The notes below the pieces were generated by a model that was given only the letters and a program-made list of their open reading frames with translations, did not search any database and was not told the DNA's origin. Made by a program: the position numbers and the translations under genes. Positions 33,480-41,342 of a stretch of DNA of 64,000 nt are shown piece after piece. Positions within the stretch are counted from its first letter, which is position 1; each line of letters begins with the position of its first letter. This DNA is from Streptomyces sp. WZ.A104. Lineage in GTDB: Bacteria; Actinomycetota; Actinomycetes; Streptomycetales; Streptomycetaceae. The DNA is taken from positions 1 to 64,000 of the forward strand of contig NZ_NWVL01000021.1 in the NCBI RefSeq assembly GCF_002382885.1, given 5' to 3'.

Positions 33480-34802
33480 ATGCAGGTTCCGGTGTCACCC
33501 GCGGCTTTGCCTGGTCGCCTTCTCTGCGACCCGCGCATGAGGCAGGCACTGGCGCGCCGCGACATCGGAGCTGTCTTCCACCTCGCTCACAGTGAGGCGG
33601 GTATCAGCTTCAACAAGCTCGCTGAGGCGACTGGTATCCGCGCCGAACGCGTCAGTCAGCTCACCAAGGGCGACGGGGCGGTCACGTCCTTACCGGTGCT
33701 GGAACGCATCGCGGACGGGCTGCGGATTCCCGGGGCCGACCTGGGTCTGGCGGTCAGGCCCTGGGAGGCACCCGAACCTCCTGCTCGCCAAGAACAAGAT
33801 GGAGACGATCCGATGAAGCGCCGCGACGTACTGCGTGGCGCGCTCGCTGCCGGATTGGCAGGTCCCGGGCTCGCTGCGCTGACCACCACACGCCACGACA
33901 TTGACACAGCTCTCGCCGCCGGCCACGGCGATGTGGAGTTCTGGGAGTCGACTGCCGAGAGGTACGGCTACGGCTACAACGGCAGGCCTCCCGCCACGGT
34001 CCTCACCGACATCGTGGAGGACTTCACGGAGCTCAACACGCTTCTGTCGCAGCCGCAGACGGTCAAGGGCCGTTCGGCGCTTTGCTACGTGACCGGGCAG
34101 ATGGCGGGGATGGCTGCCATCGTGTTGCACGACCTGGGCCAGCATCGGGAAGCGCACCGTTGGTTCGGCACTGCGGCCCGGGCGGCTGAGCAGTCGGGGG
34201 ATGCCCTGCTGCATGCCTGGGTGCTGGGCCGGGAGGCCATGGTGCCGCTGAACTACGGCGCGCCAGAGGCGGCGGCGCAGCTCGCGGAGCGAGCCCGTCA
34301 TATCGCTGGGGATCGTCCTTCCGCTCCAGCCGTTCTGGCTACCGCGGTGGCCGCACGCGCCAACGCTGTGGCCGGCCACCGGGCCAAGGCTCTCGACGCT
34401 GTAGCGGCGGCGGAGACGCTTGTGGGACGGCTCGGCGCCCTTCAGCAAGCGGACACCTGGTTCGGGTACCCGATGCAGAAGCATCACGTCCACATGAGCC
34501 AGGCGCTCACCTGGCTCGGGGAAACCGATCGTGCATACGCCACCCAGCAGGAGGCTTTGAAGCTGACGCGCACACCGTCTCTGATGACACGGGCGCTGAT
34601 CGCCATCGACACAGCGTCTTGCCGTGCCCGCGACGGGGAGCACGCCGAGGCGGTGAGAGTTGCACTGGAGGCGTATTCGGACCTGCCGACGTCGTACCGG
34701 ACGGGGCTGACACGGTCCCGAGCCGAGGCGTTGTGTCAGGCGCTGCCTGCAACGGCCCCAGGACTGGATGCCCTCTCGGACGTGCTCGCTCAGGCGACCT
34801 GA
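33480..34802 (+). CDS. XRE-type HTH regulator with TPR-like sensor domain
   Basis: 440 residues from ATG 33480. The HTH lies at ~45-100: GISFNKLAEATGIRAERVSQLTKGDGAVTSLPVLERIADGL. Then comes KRRDVLRGALAAGLAGPGLAAL, which resembles a twin-Arg signal but is internal and typical of this Streptomyces regulator family. The remaining ~300 residues are helical repeats of TPR type (EAHRWFGTAARAAEQSGDALLHAWVLGREA and later units). Such proteins sense peptides or small signals. The gene is divergent from the 93-aa/kinase cassette and probably regulates it. Confidence 0.8.
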   Translation: MQVPVSPAALPGRLLCDPRMRQALARRDIGAVFHLAHSEAGISFNKLAEATGIRAERVSQLTKGDGAVTSLPVLERIADGLRIPGADLGLAVRPWEAPEPPARQEQDGDDPMKRRDVLRGALAAGLAGPGLAALTTTRHDIDTALAAGHGDVEFWESTAERYGYGYNGRPPATVLTDIVEDFTELNTLLSQPQTVKGRSALCYVTGQMAGMAAIVLHDLGQHREAHRWFGTAARAAEQSGDALLHAWVLGREAMVPLNYGAPEAAAQLAERARHIAGDRPSAPAVLATAVAARANAVAGHRAKALDAVAAAETLVGRLGALQQADTWFGYPMQKHHVHMSQALTWLGETDRAYATQQEALKLTRTPSLMTRALIAIDTASCRARDGEHAEAVRVALEAYSDLPTSYRTGLTRSRAEALCQALPATAPGLDALSDVLAQAT

Positions 34803-34861
34803 CGGGTGCGGCGGCCGGCGCGACGCCGGGGCTGGCAGGCCTCCGGAGGCATCGTGCTGAC

Positions 34862-34889
34862 TGGACACCCCCCTCACGCATAGTAGAAT
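34862..34889 (+). promoter_or_regulatory. Phage promoter, copy 2
   Basis: TGGACA (34862-34867), 16 bases, TAGAAT (34884-34889). Same -35, spacer length and -10 as at 27194, with CACCCCCC and CATAG also shared. It lies 52 bp before the zinc-finger gene and heads the operon of small genes to the right. Confidence 0.65.
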
Positions 34890-34941
34890 AGAGACAAGAA
34901 AGGGAGGCTGAAAGGCATCCAACCGAAGGGGAGTTGACTCG

Positions 34942-35184
34942 ATGAACACCATCGTGAGTCCGGTGCACTGCCGAGACGCACTCGGATTCGAGGCACCCGA
35001 GTGCATCGAATGCGAAGGCACGGGCACCGTCACCTACCTACGCGGGCCACATCCGGAGCAGCGAGAGTGCGACGACTGCCTGAGTACGGGCCGACGCCTG
35101 GCCTGCCCGGACTGCATCGACGGGACCACGGCGTCAGGCGAAGAGTCCTGCCCCACCTGCGACGGATACGCCGCCCTCTACTAG
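34942..35184 (+). CDS. DnaJ-type zinc-finger protein, 80 aa
   Basis: Four CxxCxGxG-like units fill the protein: CIECEGTG, CDDCLSTG, CPDCIDGT and CPTCDGYA. In DnaJ this pattern binds two zinc ions and helps bind unfolded protein. Here there is no J domain. Small stand-alone zinc fingers like this are common in actinophage early regions, where the role is unknown. The ATG 34942 follows AAGGGGAG. The gene is the first after the second conserved promoter. Confidence 0.75.
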   Translation: MNTIVSPVHCRDALGFEAPECIECEGTGTVTYLRGPHPEQRECDDCLSTGRRLACPDCIDGTTASGEESCPTCDGYAALY

Positions 35185-35217
35185 CCAGAAATAGGCCGCA
35201 CCAGAAGGAGTCGAAGA

Positions 35218-35688
35218 GTGTTTGAGATTGGCGACAGCATCACCCGCGAGGCGCTCGCAACAGGGAGGCGTAGCAAGGTCACCGCCTCCGGCGACACGAT
35301 CACGATCGCCATTACCCTCCCAGACGGCGACGTTCAGCACTTCGAGAGGCCCGCAGCGGGGTCGGCCGCCGATTGGAGGGTCACGACCCTCACGAGCTCG
35401 TACGGCGGCGCCGCGTTCGATGAACCCGCGGGCCAGGCAGGTGAAGGGCTCGAAGTCCTCGCCCGATCGAAGTCCCCCGAACCGTGCAGCGCGTCGCACG
35501 GCTTTCCGCGCGGCGCGGACGTGACCCTCGCGGCGCCGCCCCGCGAGCCAGGCTCGTTGCGACTGTTCGGCACCGTCCTGGGCGGCGCAACGGACCCGTT
35601 CACCGGCGATCGGCTGGTGATGGTCCTATGGGACGGCGTCGGCCAGCCTCGCGCCCACAAGCACGCGGAGTTGGTGATCGTGGACTAG
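35218..35688 (+). CDS. Hypothetical phage protein, 156 aa
   Basis: From GTG 35218 with AGAAGGAG seven bases upstream. The N-terminal half is beta-rich (KVTASGDTITIAITLPDGDVQHF) and the C-terminal half ends with SLRLFGTVLGGATDPFTGDRLVMVLWDGV and AELVIVD. No cysteine cluster, membrane segment or known motif. It lies between the zinc-finger gene and the next small gene, probably in one operon. Note that AATAGGCCGC occurs both just before (35190) and just after (35690) this gene. Confidence 0.55.
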   Translation: MFEIGDSITREALATGRRSKVTASGDTITIAITLPDGDVQHFERPAAGSAADWRVTTLTSSYGGAAFDEPAGQAGEGLEVLARSKSPEPCSASHGFPRGADVTLAAPPREPGSLRLFGTVLGGATDPFTGDRLVMVLWDGVGQPRAHKHAELVIVD

Positions 35689-35882
35689 TAATAGGCCGCT
35701 ACATAAAACCGTGCTAGGTTGTGATCGTGATCGAGCCCAGGCACGGCCCGACCACCCATCCGCCTCCGGTCGGGCAGCGACCCCCGCGCCCCGCCCTTCC
35801 GGAACGGCTCGCCCGATGCGAGCCCCCCTCCGGCCGGGACCCGCACCCCCACGCGGGTCCCGGCCCACATATGGAGACCCAG

Positions 35883-36137
35883 ATGCCTACCAGCACCAGC
35901 AGCACCGACGACCTGTACGCGGCACTCATAGCCGAACGCTACGGGCGACCGCTGCACGAAATCCTCCAGGAGGAGGCGAAGCTCCCACTGCCTGAACTCC
36001 TCCTCGAACAACACCGGCGCCCCACTCCCACCACGCCCCCACGCAAGCGCCAGCCCGGCCCGCCAGACCCCGAGGGGCCCGCGCGCCTCCGCGCTCTGGA
36101 CTGGGCCAGCCAGCCGCGCCGCCGGAGGGCACGGTGA
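35883..36137 (+). CDS. Hypothetical phage protein, 84 aa
   Basis: The start is ATG 35883 with GGAG six bases upstream; ATG 35871 is twelve bases earlier. A short acidic helix (DDLYAALIAERYGRPLHEILQEEAKLPLPELL) is followed by a Pro/Arg-rich tail. The stop overlaps the GTG of the VRR-NUC gene (GTGA), so the two are coupled. No function recognised. Confidence 0.55.
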   Translation: MPTSTSSTDDLYAALIAERYGRPLHEILQEEAKLPLPELLLEQHRRPTPTTPPRKRQPGPPDPEGPARLRALDWASQPRRRRAR

Positions 36138-36454
36138 CCGAGGAACAGTTCCGCAGGCGAGTACGCCAGCTCGCCGCCCTGCGCGGCTGGACACTCGCCT
36201 ACCACACCCACAACTCCCGCCGCAGCGACGCCGGATGGCCAGACGAGGTATACGGGCACCCCGACGCCGGCCGGACCCTCTTCGTGGAGCTGAAGACCAA
36301 CACGGGCCGCATACGGCCAGCCCAACGCGACTGGCTCAAGCACCTCGCGCAGTGCGGACTCGAAGCCACCCTCTGGCGCCCCCGAGACCTCGGACTCATC
36401 GTTGCGACGCTCGCCCCCAAGGGGCCGCGCGCTCAACTCCCAGACGACCTGTGA
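36134..36454 (+). CDS. VRR-NUC domain nuclease
   Basis: 106 residues from GTG 36134. The PD-(D/E)xK core is visible: Pro36-Asp37 in GWPDEVYGHP, then Glu52-x-Lys54 in LFVELKTNTGRIRPAQRDW with the family Gln (AQRDWL). Stand-alone VRR-NUC proteins in phages are structure-specific or Holliday-junction nucleases acting in replication, recombination or packaging. The short length matches the phage branch. Confidence 0.85.
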   Translation: MTEEQFRRRVRQLAALRGWTLAYHTHNSRRSDAGWPDEVYGHPDAGRTLFVELKTNTGRIRPAQRDWLKHLAQCGLEATLWRPRDLGLIVATLAPKGPRAQLPDDL

Positions 36455-36471
36455 ACAGGAGAAATACTTTC

Positions 36472-36582
36472 GTGGAGAACACGCCCAAGGACACCCCGCC
36501 CACCCCCGGTTCGGTGTGGTGCTCCAGCTGCGACAGCTGGTTCAACATCATCACCAACACCTGCCGGTGCAACAACCGTTGA
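36472..36582 (+). CDS. 36-aa zinc-ribbon-like protein
   Basis: GTG 36472 with AGGAG upstream. The C-terminal half reads WCSSCDSWFNIITNTCRCNN: CxxC then CxC, enough to bind one zinc. It sits between the nuclease and the next small gene in the same direction, with typical phage spacing. Confidence 0.55.
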   Translation: MENTPKDTPPTPGSVWCSSCDSWFNIITNTCRCNNR

Positions 36583-36593
36583 AGGACGCGACC

Positions 36594-36800
36594 ATGGCCA
36601 GCACCCACCAGGACCCAGAAACGTCCCCGGCCGTCGGCAGCATGCCAGCCGCGCCGCGAAGCCTCACCGAGGTCCTGGCCGAGATCGCTCACCTCGCCAA
36701 CCGGCTGTGCGGCGACCTCGCAGACGATCAGTGGGACACCGCCGACCGCATCCGCCACCTCGCAGAGACCGCCACGACTCCGCCAGGAGCCTCCTCATGA
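36594..36800 (+). CDS. Hypothetical phage protein, 68 aa
   Basis: ATG 36594 with AAGGA upstream. A single long helix region (LTEVLAEIAHLANRLCGDLADDQWDTADRIRHLAE). The stop overlaps the start of the next gene (ATGA). No known function. Confidence 0.55.
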   Translation: MASTHQDPETSPAVGSMPAAPRSLTEVLAEIAHLANRLCGDLADDQWDTADRIRHLAETATTPPGASS

Positions 36801-37096
36801 ACGTCCGCTTCGCGCCCCTTCCACCCCGCCGCAGCAGCCAGAAGCCTCACGCGGCCGCGCAGGCACTCCGGGACAGGCCCGGCGAGTGGGCGCACATTCA
36901 CACCCACAGCAGCGGCACCCGGGACGAGAACAGCAACCGTGCCAACAACCAGAGCCACCGCATCCGCACCGGCACTCTCGTCGCGTTCCGCCCCGCTGGC
37001 GCCTTCGAGGCCACCACACGCAGCAACGAAGATGGCACCACCGAGGTGTGGGCCCGGTACGTCGCCACGAGCGGCCGACCGGATTGCTCCGCGTAA
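36797..37096 (+). CDS. Hypothetical phage protein, 99 aa
   Basis: ATG 36797, coupled to the previous gene by ATGA. The protein is basic and contains AAQALRDRPGEWAHIHTHSS, then NQSHRIRTGTLVAFRPAGAFEATTR and TTEVWARYV. This looks like a small beta-barrel found in actinophage early genes, but I cannot name it. Confidence 0.55.
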   Translation: MNVRFAPLPPRRSSQKPHAAAQALRDRPGEWAHIHTHSSGTRDENSNRANNQSHRIRTGTLVAFRPAGAFEATTRSNEDGTTEVWARYVATSGRPDCSA

Positions 37097-37147
37097 AAGA
37101 CAGCGAAACGCAGATGCGGCCAGAAGCGCGCTGGCAGGCTTGCCCGC

Positions 37148-37984
37148 ATGGAGCTGGAGAACGTGAGCGCAGCCGCAGCTGCTGCAACCGCCTTGGCGGC
37201 ACTCGCCTCCGTGGCTGTTGCCCGAAGCCAGGTGAGGACGGCTCGGAAAACCACGCTCGAAGCGATCCAAGTCCAGCATCACGGGGAACAGGCTCGCCGC
37301 ATCGAAGATCACGGAGTTGCCCTGCTTCATGCGGCTAATGCCCTGGTGGCCACGGCAAAGGGCCTGCCCAGCGTCCGGTATGAGGAGTGCGCCGCTCTCA
37401 TGCAGTCAAGGATGGAAGCGTTAGAGGCCGCACACGCTCACGTGATCACCCTGGGGCCGGACACCTTGGTTCAGCGCGCAGAGGCCCTGACCGCTCAGTG
37501 CCGCAGCATCGCGAACTATGCCCTTCCCCGGAGCGTGGTACAGAAGGCCATCCGCGCTCTTGAACAGGGTTGGTGCCACGGTGACATAGAGCGGTGCACG
37601 GATGCCGCGCACGGGGACGCGTGGGTCGCCTCAGACCTCCTGGAACGGTGGGAGGAGGTCGAGGACGCGGACCGCCCAGATCAGCTGGGCTTCTTGGAGT
37701 ACCTGCTGACAGAGAGCGCCATCGGCATGTCCGGAATCGACGGGCTGACTGAGGACGATGTACGCCGTCTCCTCGCTCTTGCTCGCCATCCGGTCGCGTG
37801 GAGCCGCCTGGTTGCCGAGTGGCGTTGGCGCAGAGCTCCTGCGGGTTTTCTGCAAGCGCGCGAGGAGTACATCGTCGAGATCCGCGCAAGCCTCTGGCCG
37901 TACGCCGTCGTAGCGCAGGGCCGTTGGCCCCACCGGCTTCGTGCTCTGCTCAGGCGCCGGGACTCCCCTTCCCCGGTCACCTAG
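37148..37984 (+). CDS. Hypothetical protein with N-terminal membrane helix, 278 aa
   Basis: ATG 37148. An Ala-rich hydrophobic stretch (SAAAAAATALAALASVAVA) is followed by helical, charged sequence. The rest has no recognised domain. Features are a conserved-looking ERWEEVEDADRPDQLGFLEYLL and a basic C-terminus. It has a single probable membrane anchor with a long cytoplasmic part. Such proteins in prophages sometimes serve exclusion of other phages, but nothing here proves it. Confidence 0.55.
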   Translation: MELENVSAAAAAATALAALASVAVARSQVRTARKTTLEAIQVQHHGEQARRIEDHGVALLHAANALVATAKGLPSVRYEECAALMQSRMEALEAAHAHVITLGPDTLVQRAEALTAQCRSIANYALPRSVVQKAIRALEQGWCHGDIERCTDAAHGDAWVASDLLERWEEVEDADRPDQLGFLEYLLTESAIGMSGIDGLTEDDVRRLLALARHPVAWSRLVAEWRWRRAPAGFLQAREEYIVEIRASLWPYAVVAQGRWPHRLRALLRRRDSPSPVT

Positions 37985-38014
37985 GCTCGGCTTCGGGCGT
38001 GGGGCTGGAGAGCT

Positions 38015-38683
38015 ATGTCCCCCGTCGTTGCCCACATCCCTGAGTCGCTGGCCGCTCTCGCCGTTCCGGTAGCGGATCTGGCCCCGTATCACCGCAACCC
38101 GCGAACCGGTGACCTCGACGCAATCGCGGAGTCCCTGTCCACCCACGGCCAGTACCGTGCGATCGTCGTCAACCGGGGCAGTCTCACCGGACGTCCGAAC
38201 GAAGTCCTCGCCGGCAACCACACGTTGAAGGCCGCGAGGAAGCTCGGCTGGGACAAGATTGCCGTCACATGGCTCGACGTGGACGACGAGGCCGCAGCGA
38301 AGATCGTCGTCGTCGACAACCGCACCTCCGACCTTGCCGGATACGACACGGCACTCCTGGCGGACATCCTGACCGATCTGCCCGACCTCCAAGGCACGGG
38401 CTACGACCAGGAGCAGCTGGACCAGCTGCTGGACGACACCGCGCTGCCCGCGCCCATCGAGTTGCCGAGCGACGGGGCCGGGACCGGCGCCGCCGCCACG
38501 GTGGACTACCTCCAGTGGGGCTACATGCAGTGGTCCTCCACCCGTGTGCGGATCACGCAGGCCGAGGTGGAACTCCTCGACGCGCTGTACAAGCGGTTCG
38601 TGGATGACCATGACTCCGACATGGGGTTCGGGTGGCACGTCCTCAACGAGGAGCACGAGGCCCGCGAGGGGGAGCCCGCGTGA
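38015..38683 (+). CDS. ParB/Srx-domain protein
   Basis: 222 residues from ATG 38015. The ParB-like domain fills residues ~10-110: VADLAPYHRNPRTGDLDAIAESL, then LAGNHTLKAARKLGWDKIAVTWLDVDDEAAAKIVVVDNR. The nucleotide-site motif is GNHT in place of GERR. In phages and restriction systems this form usually stands before a DNA-modification enzyme. The stop overlaps the start of the ParB-methyltransferase gene (GTGA). Confidence 0.8.
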   Translation: MSPVVAHIPESLAALAVPVADLAPYHRNPRTGDLDAIAESLSTHGQYRAIVVNRGSLTGRPNEVLAGNHTLKAARKLGWDKIAVTWLDVDDEAAAKIVVVDNRTSDLAGYDTALLADILTDLPDLQGTGYDQEQLDQLLDDTALPAPIELPSDGAGTGAAATVDYLQWGYMQWSSTRVRITQAEVELLDALYKRFVDDHDSDMGFGWHVLNEEHEAREGEPA

Positions 38684-40158
38684 GCCTCGATGTGCGGTTC
38701 GACCCGTCCTACCCGCTGGCGAAGCTCCGCCCGGCCGACTACAACCCGCGCCGTCTGTCCGCGGAGTCGTTCGACCGGCTTCAGGGTTCACTGCGCCGAC
38801 ACGGGGTCGTGAAGCCGGTGATCCTCAACGCTGACGGCACGCTCGTCGCAGGCCACCAGAGGACGAAGGGGCTGAAGGCGATCGGCCAGGAGACGACACC
38901 AGCGATGATCCTGCCCCAGAAGGTGCGGCTGCAGGACGAGATCAAGTTCAACCTGCTCCACAACCGGGTCGAGACCGAGGCGTCCGTGGTGTACGCGGAG
39001 CCGGGACCGATCGGGCAATGGTGCTGGATTCCGTGGCAGACGATCGAGGTGGAGGAGTCGAAGAACCTGCCGTTCCAGCAGGCGATCGGCTTCATGACCG
39101 CGGCGCACGGCCCGTGGGGGTCGGTGGTGATCGATGACCAGGGCCGCATCGTCCTCAACGCGGAATATGCGGCGGTCGCGAAGTCGCAACGCTTCGATGT
39201 TCTCGCCTGGACCGTCGCCTCCTTCGACGCCGGCCAGCTGGTGGAGGACCTGACGGGCGAGTACGGCGTGTACGACTGGTCCGGGCTCGAAGAGCAGGCC
39301 CCGGTGTGGAACCAGCACATCGTGCAGCCGAACCGGCTGCGGGAGCACTCGTCGAAGGCGAAGGCGGGCCAGGTCCGCTACAAGTCGGAGGTCTGGGAGC
39401 AACTGGTGCGGCCGTGGCTGACGACGTCGCACCGTGTGGTGGACTTCGGGGCGGGTCACGGTGACTACGCCCGCCATCTGCGGGCCAAGGGCTACCAGGT
39501 CCACGACTACGAGCCGTACCGCACGCTCAAGGGCAAGTACGCGATCGACATCCGGTCGGTGGTCGGTCAGATCCGGCGTATCGAGCGGGAGCTCCGCGAC
39601 CGGGGGCTGTACGAGGTCGTGGTTCTGGACTCGGTCATCAACGCCACGACGAGTCTGGAGTATCAGCACTGGGTGCTGCTGACCGTGAATGCGTTGTGCG
39701 CCGCTGATGGCCAGGTGTGTATCGGGACGCGGAATCTCGTCAGGGAGATGGCCTACGAGAACTCGGAGCATGCCATCAGCCGTGACTCGACCCGGCTGAA
39801 CTTCCTCGACTCGAACCAGGTGGACATGCGATTCGTGAGGGGGAAGTGGCAGCGCATCCGCTATCACACGCCCGAGTCGCTGCGGGGCCTGCTGTCGCGG
39901 TACTTCGAGGATGTGCAGCTCAGCGATGCGACGCGAGCGACGGTGAAGGCGGTTTGCCGCAAGCCTCGCCGCTTCCCCATCGAAGAGTACGAGGAGGCAT
40001 TGAATAACGAATTCAACATGCCCTACCCGAACGATTTCCGGCATAATAAGCACGGCGGAATTGTGGAAATTCTGATAGAATTGATCAAGGAAAGGAATGG
40101 CTCCACGGAGGGGAAACAGGATGAATTCGGGGGCGAATCCCGAGAGGGTTCGCATTGA
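38680..40158 (+). CDS. ParB-domain / SAM-methyltransferase fusion
   Basis: 492 residues from GTG 38680. Residues ~10-200 are a second ParB-like domain (LRPADYNPRRLSAESFDRL, AGHQRTKGLKAIG). Residues ~235-440 are a class I SAM methyltransferase: motif I VVDFGAGHGDYARHL (253-267), the acidic ribose contact in DYEPY (277-281), and motif IV VVLDSVINA (314-322). The DPPY/NPPY motif of amino-methylating DNA methylases and the PC motif of cytosine-C5 methylases are absent. So the enzyme may modify something other than a plain base amino group, or work as part of a base hypermodification path. The last 60 codons are clearly AT-richer than the rest. Confidence 0.78.
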   Translation: MSLDVRFDPSYPLAKLRPADYNPRRLSAESFDRLQGSLRRHGVVKPVILNADGTLVAGHQRTKGLKAIGQETTPAMILPQKVRLQDEIKFNLLHNRVETEASVVYAEPGPIGQWCWIPWQTIEVEESKNLPFQQAIGFMTAAHGPWGSVVIDDQGRIVLNAEYAAVAKSQRFDVLAWTVASFDAGQLVEDLTGEYGVYDWSGLEEQAPVWNQHIVQPNRLREHSSKAKAGQVRYKSEVWEQLVRPWLTTSHRVVDFGAGHGDYARHLRAKGYQVHDYEPYRTLKGKYAIDIRSVVGQIRRIERELRDRGLYEVVVLDSVINATTSLEYQHWVLLTVNALCAADGQVCIGTRNLVREMAYENSEHAISRDSTRLNFLDSNQVDMRFVRGKWQRIRYHTPESLRGLLSRYFEDVQLSDATRATVKAVCRKPRRFPIEEYEEALNNEFNMPYPNDFRHNKHGGIVEILIELIKERNGSTEGKQDEFGGESREGSH

Positions 40159-40645
40159 TATAGAGGCACGGGACAGCTACCACATCATGTGGCTGGCCGG
40201 CGTCAGGCAGCTCGATCTCACCCAGCACTGCATGAAGGTCTTCGCGGACAGCGACCGGCACCGCGTGGACCCCAAGCGCCGAGTCCAGACACTGCACCTG
40301 CCTGTCGACCGGCCACCGGTCGCCTGGTATCTGTGTGCGCTGCCCTTCCCCTGGGACTGGTCCCGCAACGCGCACCTGGCGTTCGAGCACGCTCCGGGCG
40401 AGAGGTGGGAAGGGGACGCGATGGTCCGCGGGCTCGGCGTGAGACTCACCAACGCCCGGCCGATCACAGGTTGGGGTGAACACTCCATCCCCCGTGATGC
40501 CCCGAGGCGCACCGGACGCCTGTACCGGACGTGCAGGAACTGGCAGTTCGCGTGGTGGCTACGCGCCCATCGCACGATTCCCGATGCACCGCCCTGGGCT
40601 CCCCGCCGGACCGAGGGGGACGCGGAGCAGCTGCCGCTGCTGTGA
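40121..40645 (+). CDS. Hypothetical phage protein, 174 aa
   Basis: ATG 40121 is chosen because GGAGGGG lies seven bases upstream; ATG 40097 is also in frame. It overlaps the end of the methyltransferase gene. The protein is rich in Trp and Arg (GWGEHSIPRDAPRRTGRLYR, RNWQFAWWLRAHRTIPDAPPW) and has no recognised domain. Position directly after the fusion gene suggests a linked function. Confidence 0.55.
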   Translation: MNSGANPERVRIDIEARDSYHIMWLAGVRQLDLTQHCMKVFADSDRHRVDPKRRVQTLHLPVDRPPVAWYLCALPFPWDWSRNAHLAFEHAPGERWEGDAMVRGLGVRLTNARPITGWGEHSIPRDAPRRTGRLYRTCRNWQFAWWLRAHRTIPDAPPWAPRRTEGDAEQLPLL

Positions 40646-40650
40646 CACAG

Positions 40651-40691
40651 GCGGGCTCCGGGGCAGACAGACGCCCCGCCCCGGAGCCCGC
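40651..40691 (+). terminator. Terminator separating early and late genes
   Basis: A 14-bp stem: GCGGGCTCCGGGGC (40651-40664) pairs with GCCCCGGAGCCCGC (40678-40691), loop 13 bases, 6 bp after the stop. The late operon begins 100 bp on. Confidence 0.8.
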
Positions 40692-40790
40692 ACCATCCCG
40701 GTCCTTGTACCGCGGATCAGCCGGGGCATGGGTGTTCACGCTCCGCTACGGGATCATGGATGGCGGGCGCGGGGTCTGGGAGTTGTGTTC

Positions 40791-41342
40791 ATGGGCCGCC
40801 CCAACCGCGCCACGCGGGCCGCCATCACCCAGCGCCGCACCGACGCCATCGATCTGAAGCTGGCCGGTGTGGACTGGCTGACCATCGGCCGCAAGCTCGC
40901 GGCCGATCCATCGGTCAACAGCGACGGCATCGCCTATCCGCAGGGCTACGGCATCGACAAGTACCGTCGCGGCCTTGAGCCTCCCACCGACAAGCGGCTG
41001 ATCGAGCTGGCGTGCAAGGACGTGTCGAAGGCTCTCAGCGAGCGCGCCGCGGCCCTGGACGAGAACACCGACGAGCTGCGGCACCTCATGGCCGAACGGC
41101 TGGAGCGGCTGTTCTTCGGCGTGTACCGGGCCGCGATCCGCAACGGCGACTACCAGGCCGTAGACCGGGCAGTCCGCATCATCGAGCGCAGCAGCCGTCT
41201 CCTCGGCCTGGACAAGCCGACTCGCACTGAGGTGTCCGGCCCCGACGGGGCGGCCATGCAGGTCGAGACCACGGGCATGGACGAGCTGGAGCGGCTGATC
41301 GCCCTCGCCGGCGGCGGCACCGCTGAGGATGGGCAGGGCTGA
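40791..41342 (+). CDS. Terminase small subunit (probable)
   Basis: 183 residues from ATG 40791 with GGGAG seven bases upstream. An N-terminal HTH-like segment (AAITQRRTDAIDLKLAGVDWLTIGRKLA) would bind the packaging site. The middle is helical, for ring assembly (VSKALSERAAALDENTDELRHLMAERLERLFFGVYRAAI). The C-terminal tail contacts TerL. It overlaps the TerL start by 14 bp. The call rests on this position and shape, since small terminases vary widely. Confidence 0.78.
   Translation: MGRPNRATRAAITQRRTDAIDLKLAGVDWLTIGRKLAADPSVNSDGIAYPQGYGIDKYRRGLEPPTDKRLIELACKDVSKALSERAAALDENTDELRHLMAERLERLFFGVYRAAIRNGDYQAVDRAVRIIERSSRLLGLDKPTRTEVSGPDGAAMQVETTGMDELERLIALAGGGTAEDGQG

Noticed and set aside
33912..34092. 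Twin-arginine signal in the XRE/TPR regulator as proof of export
   Set aside because: The RRDVLRGALAAGLAGP segment is internal, after the HTH (about 33814-33870), and is common in cytoplasmic Streptomyces regulators of this type.
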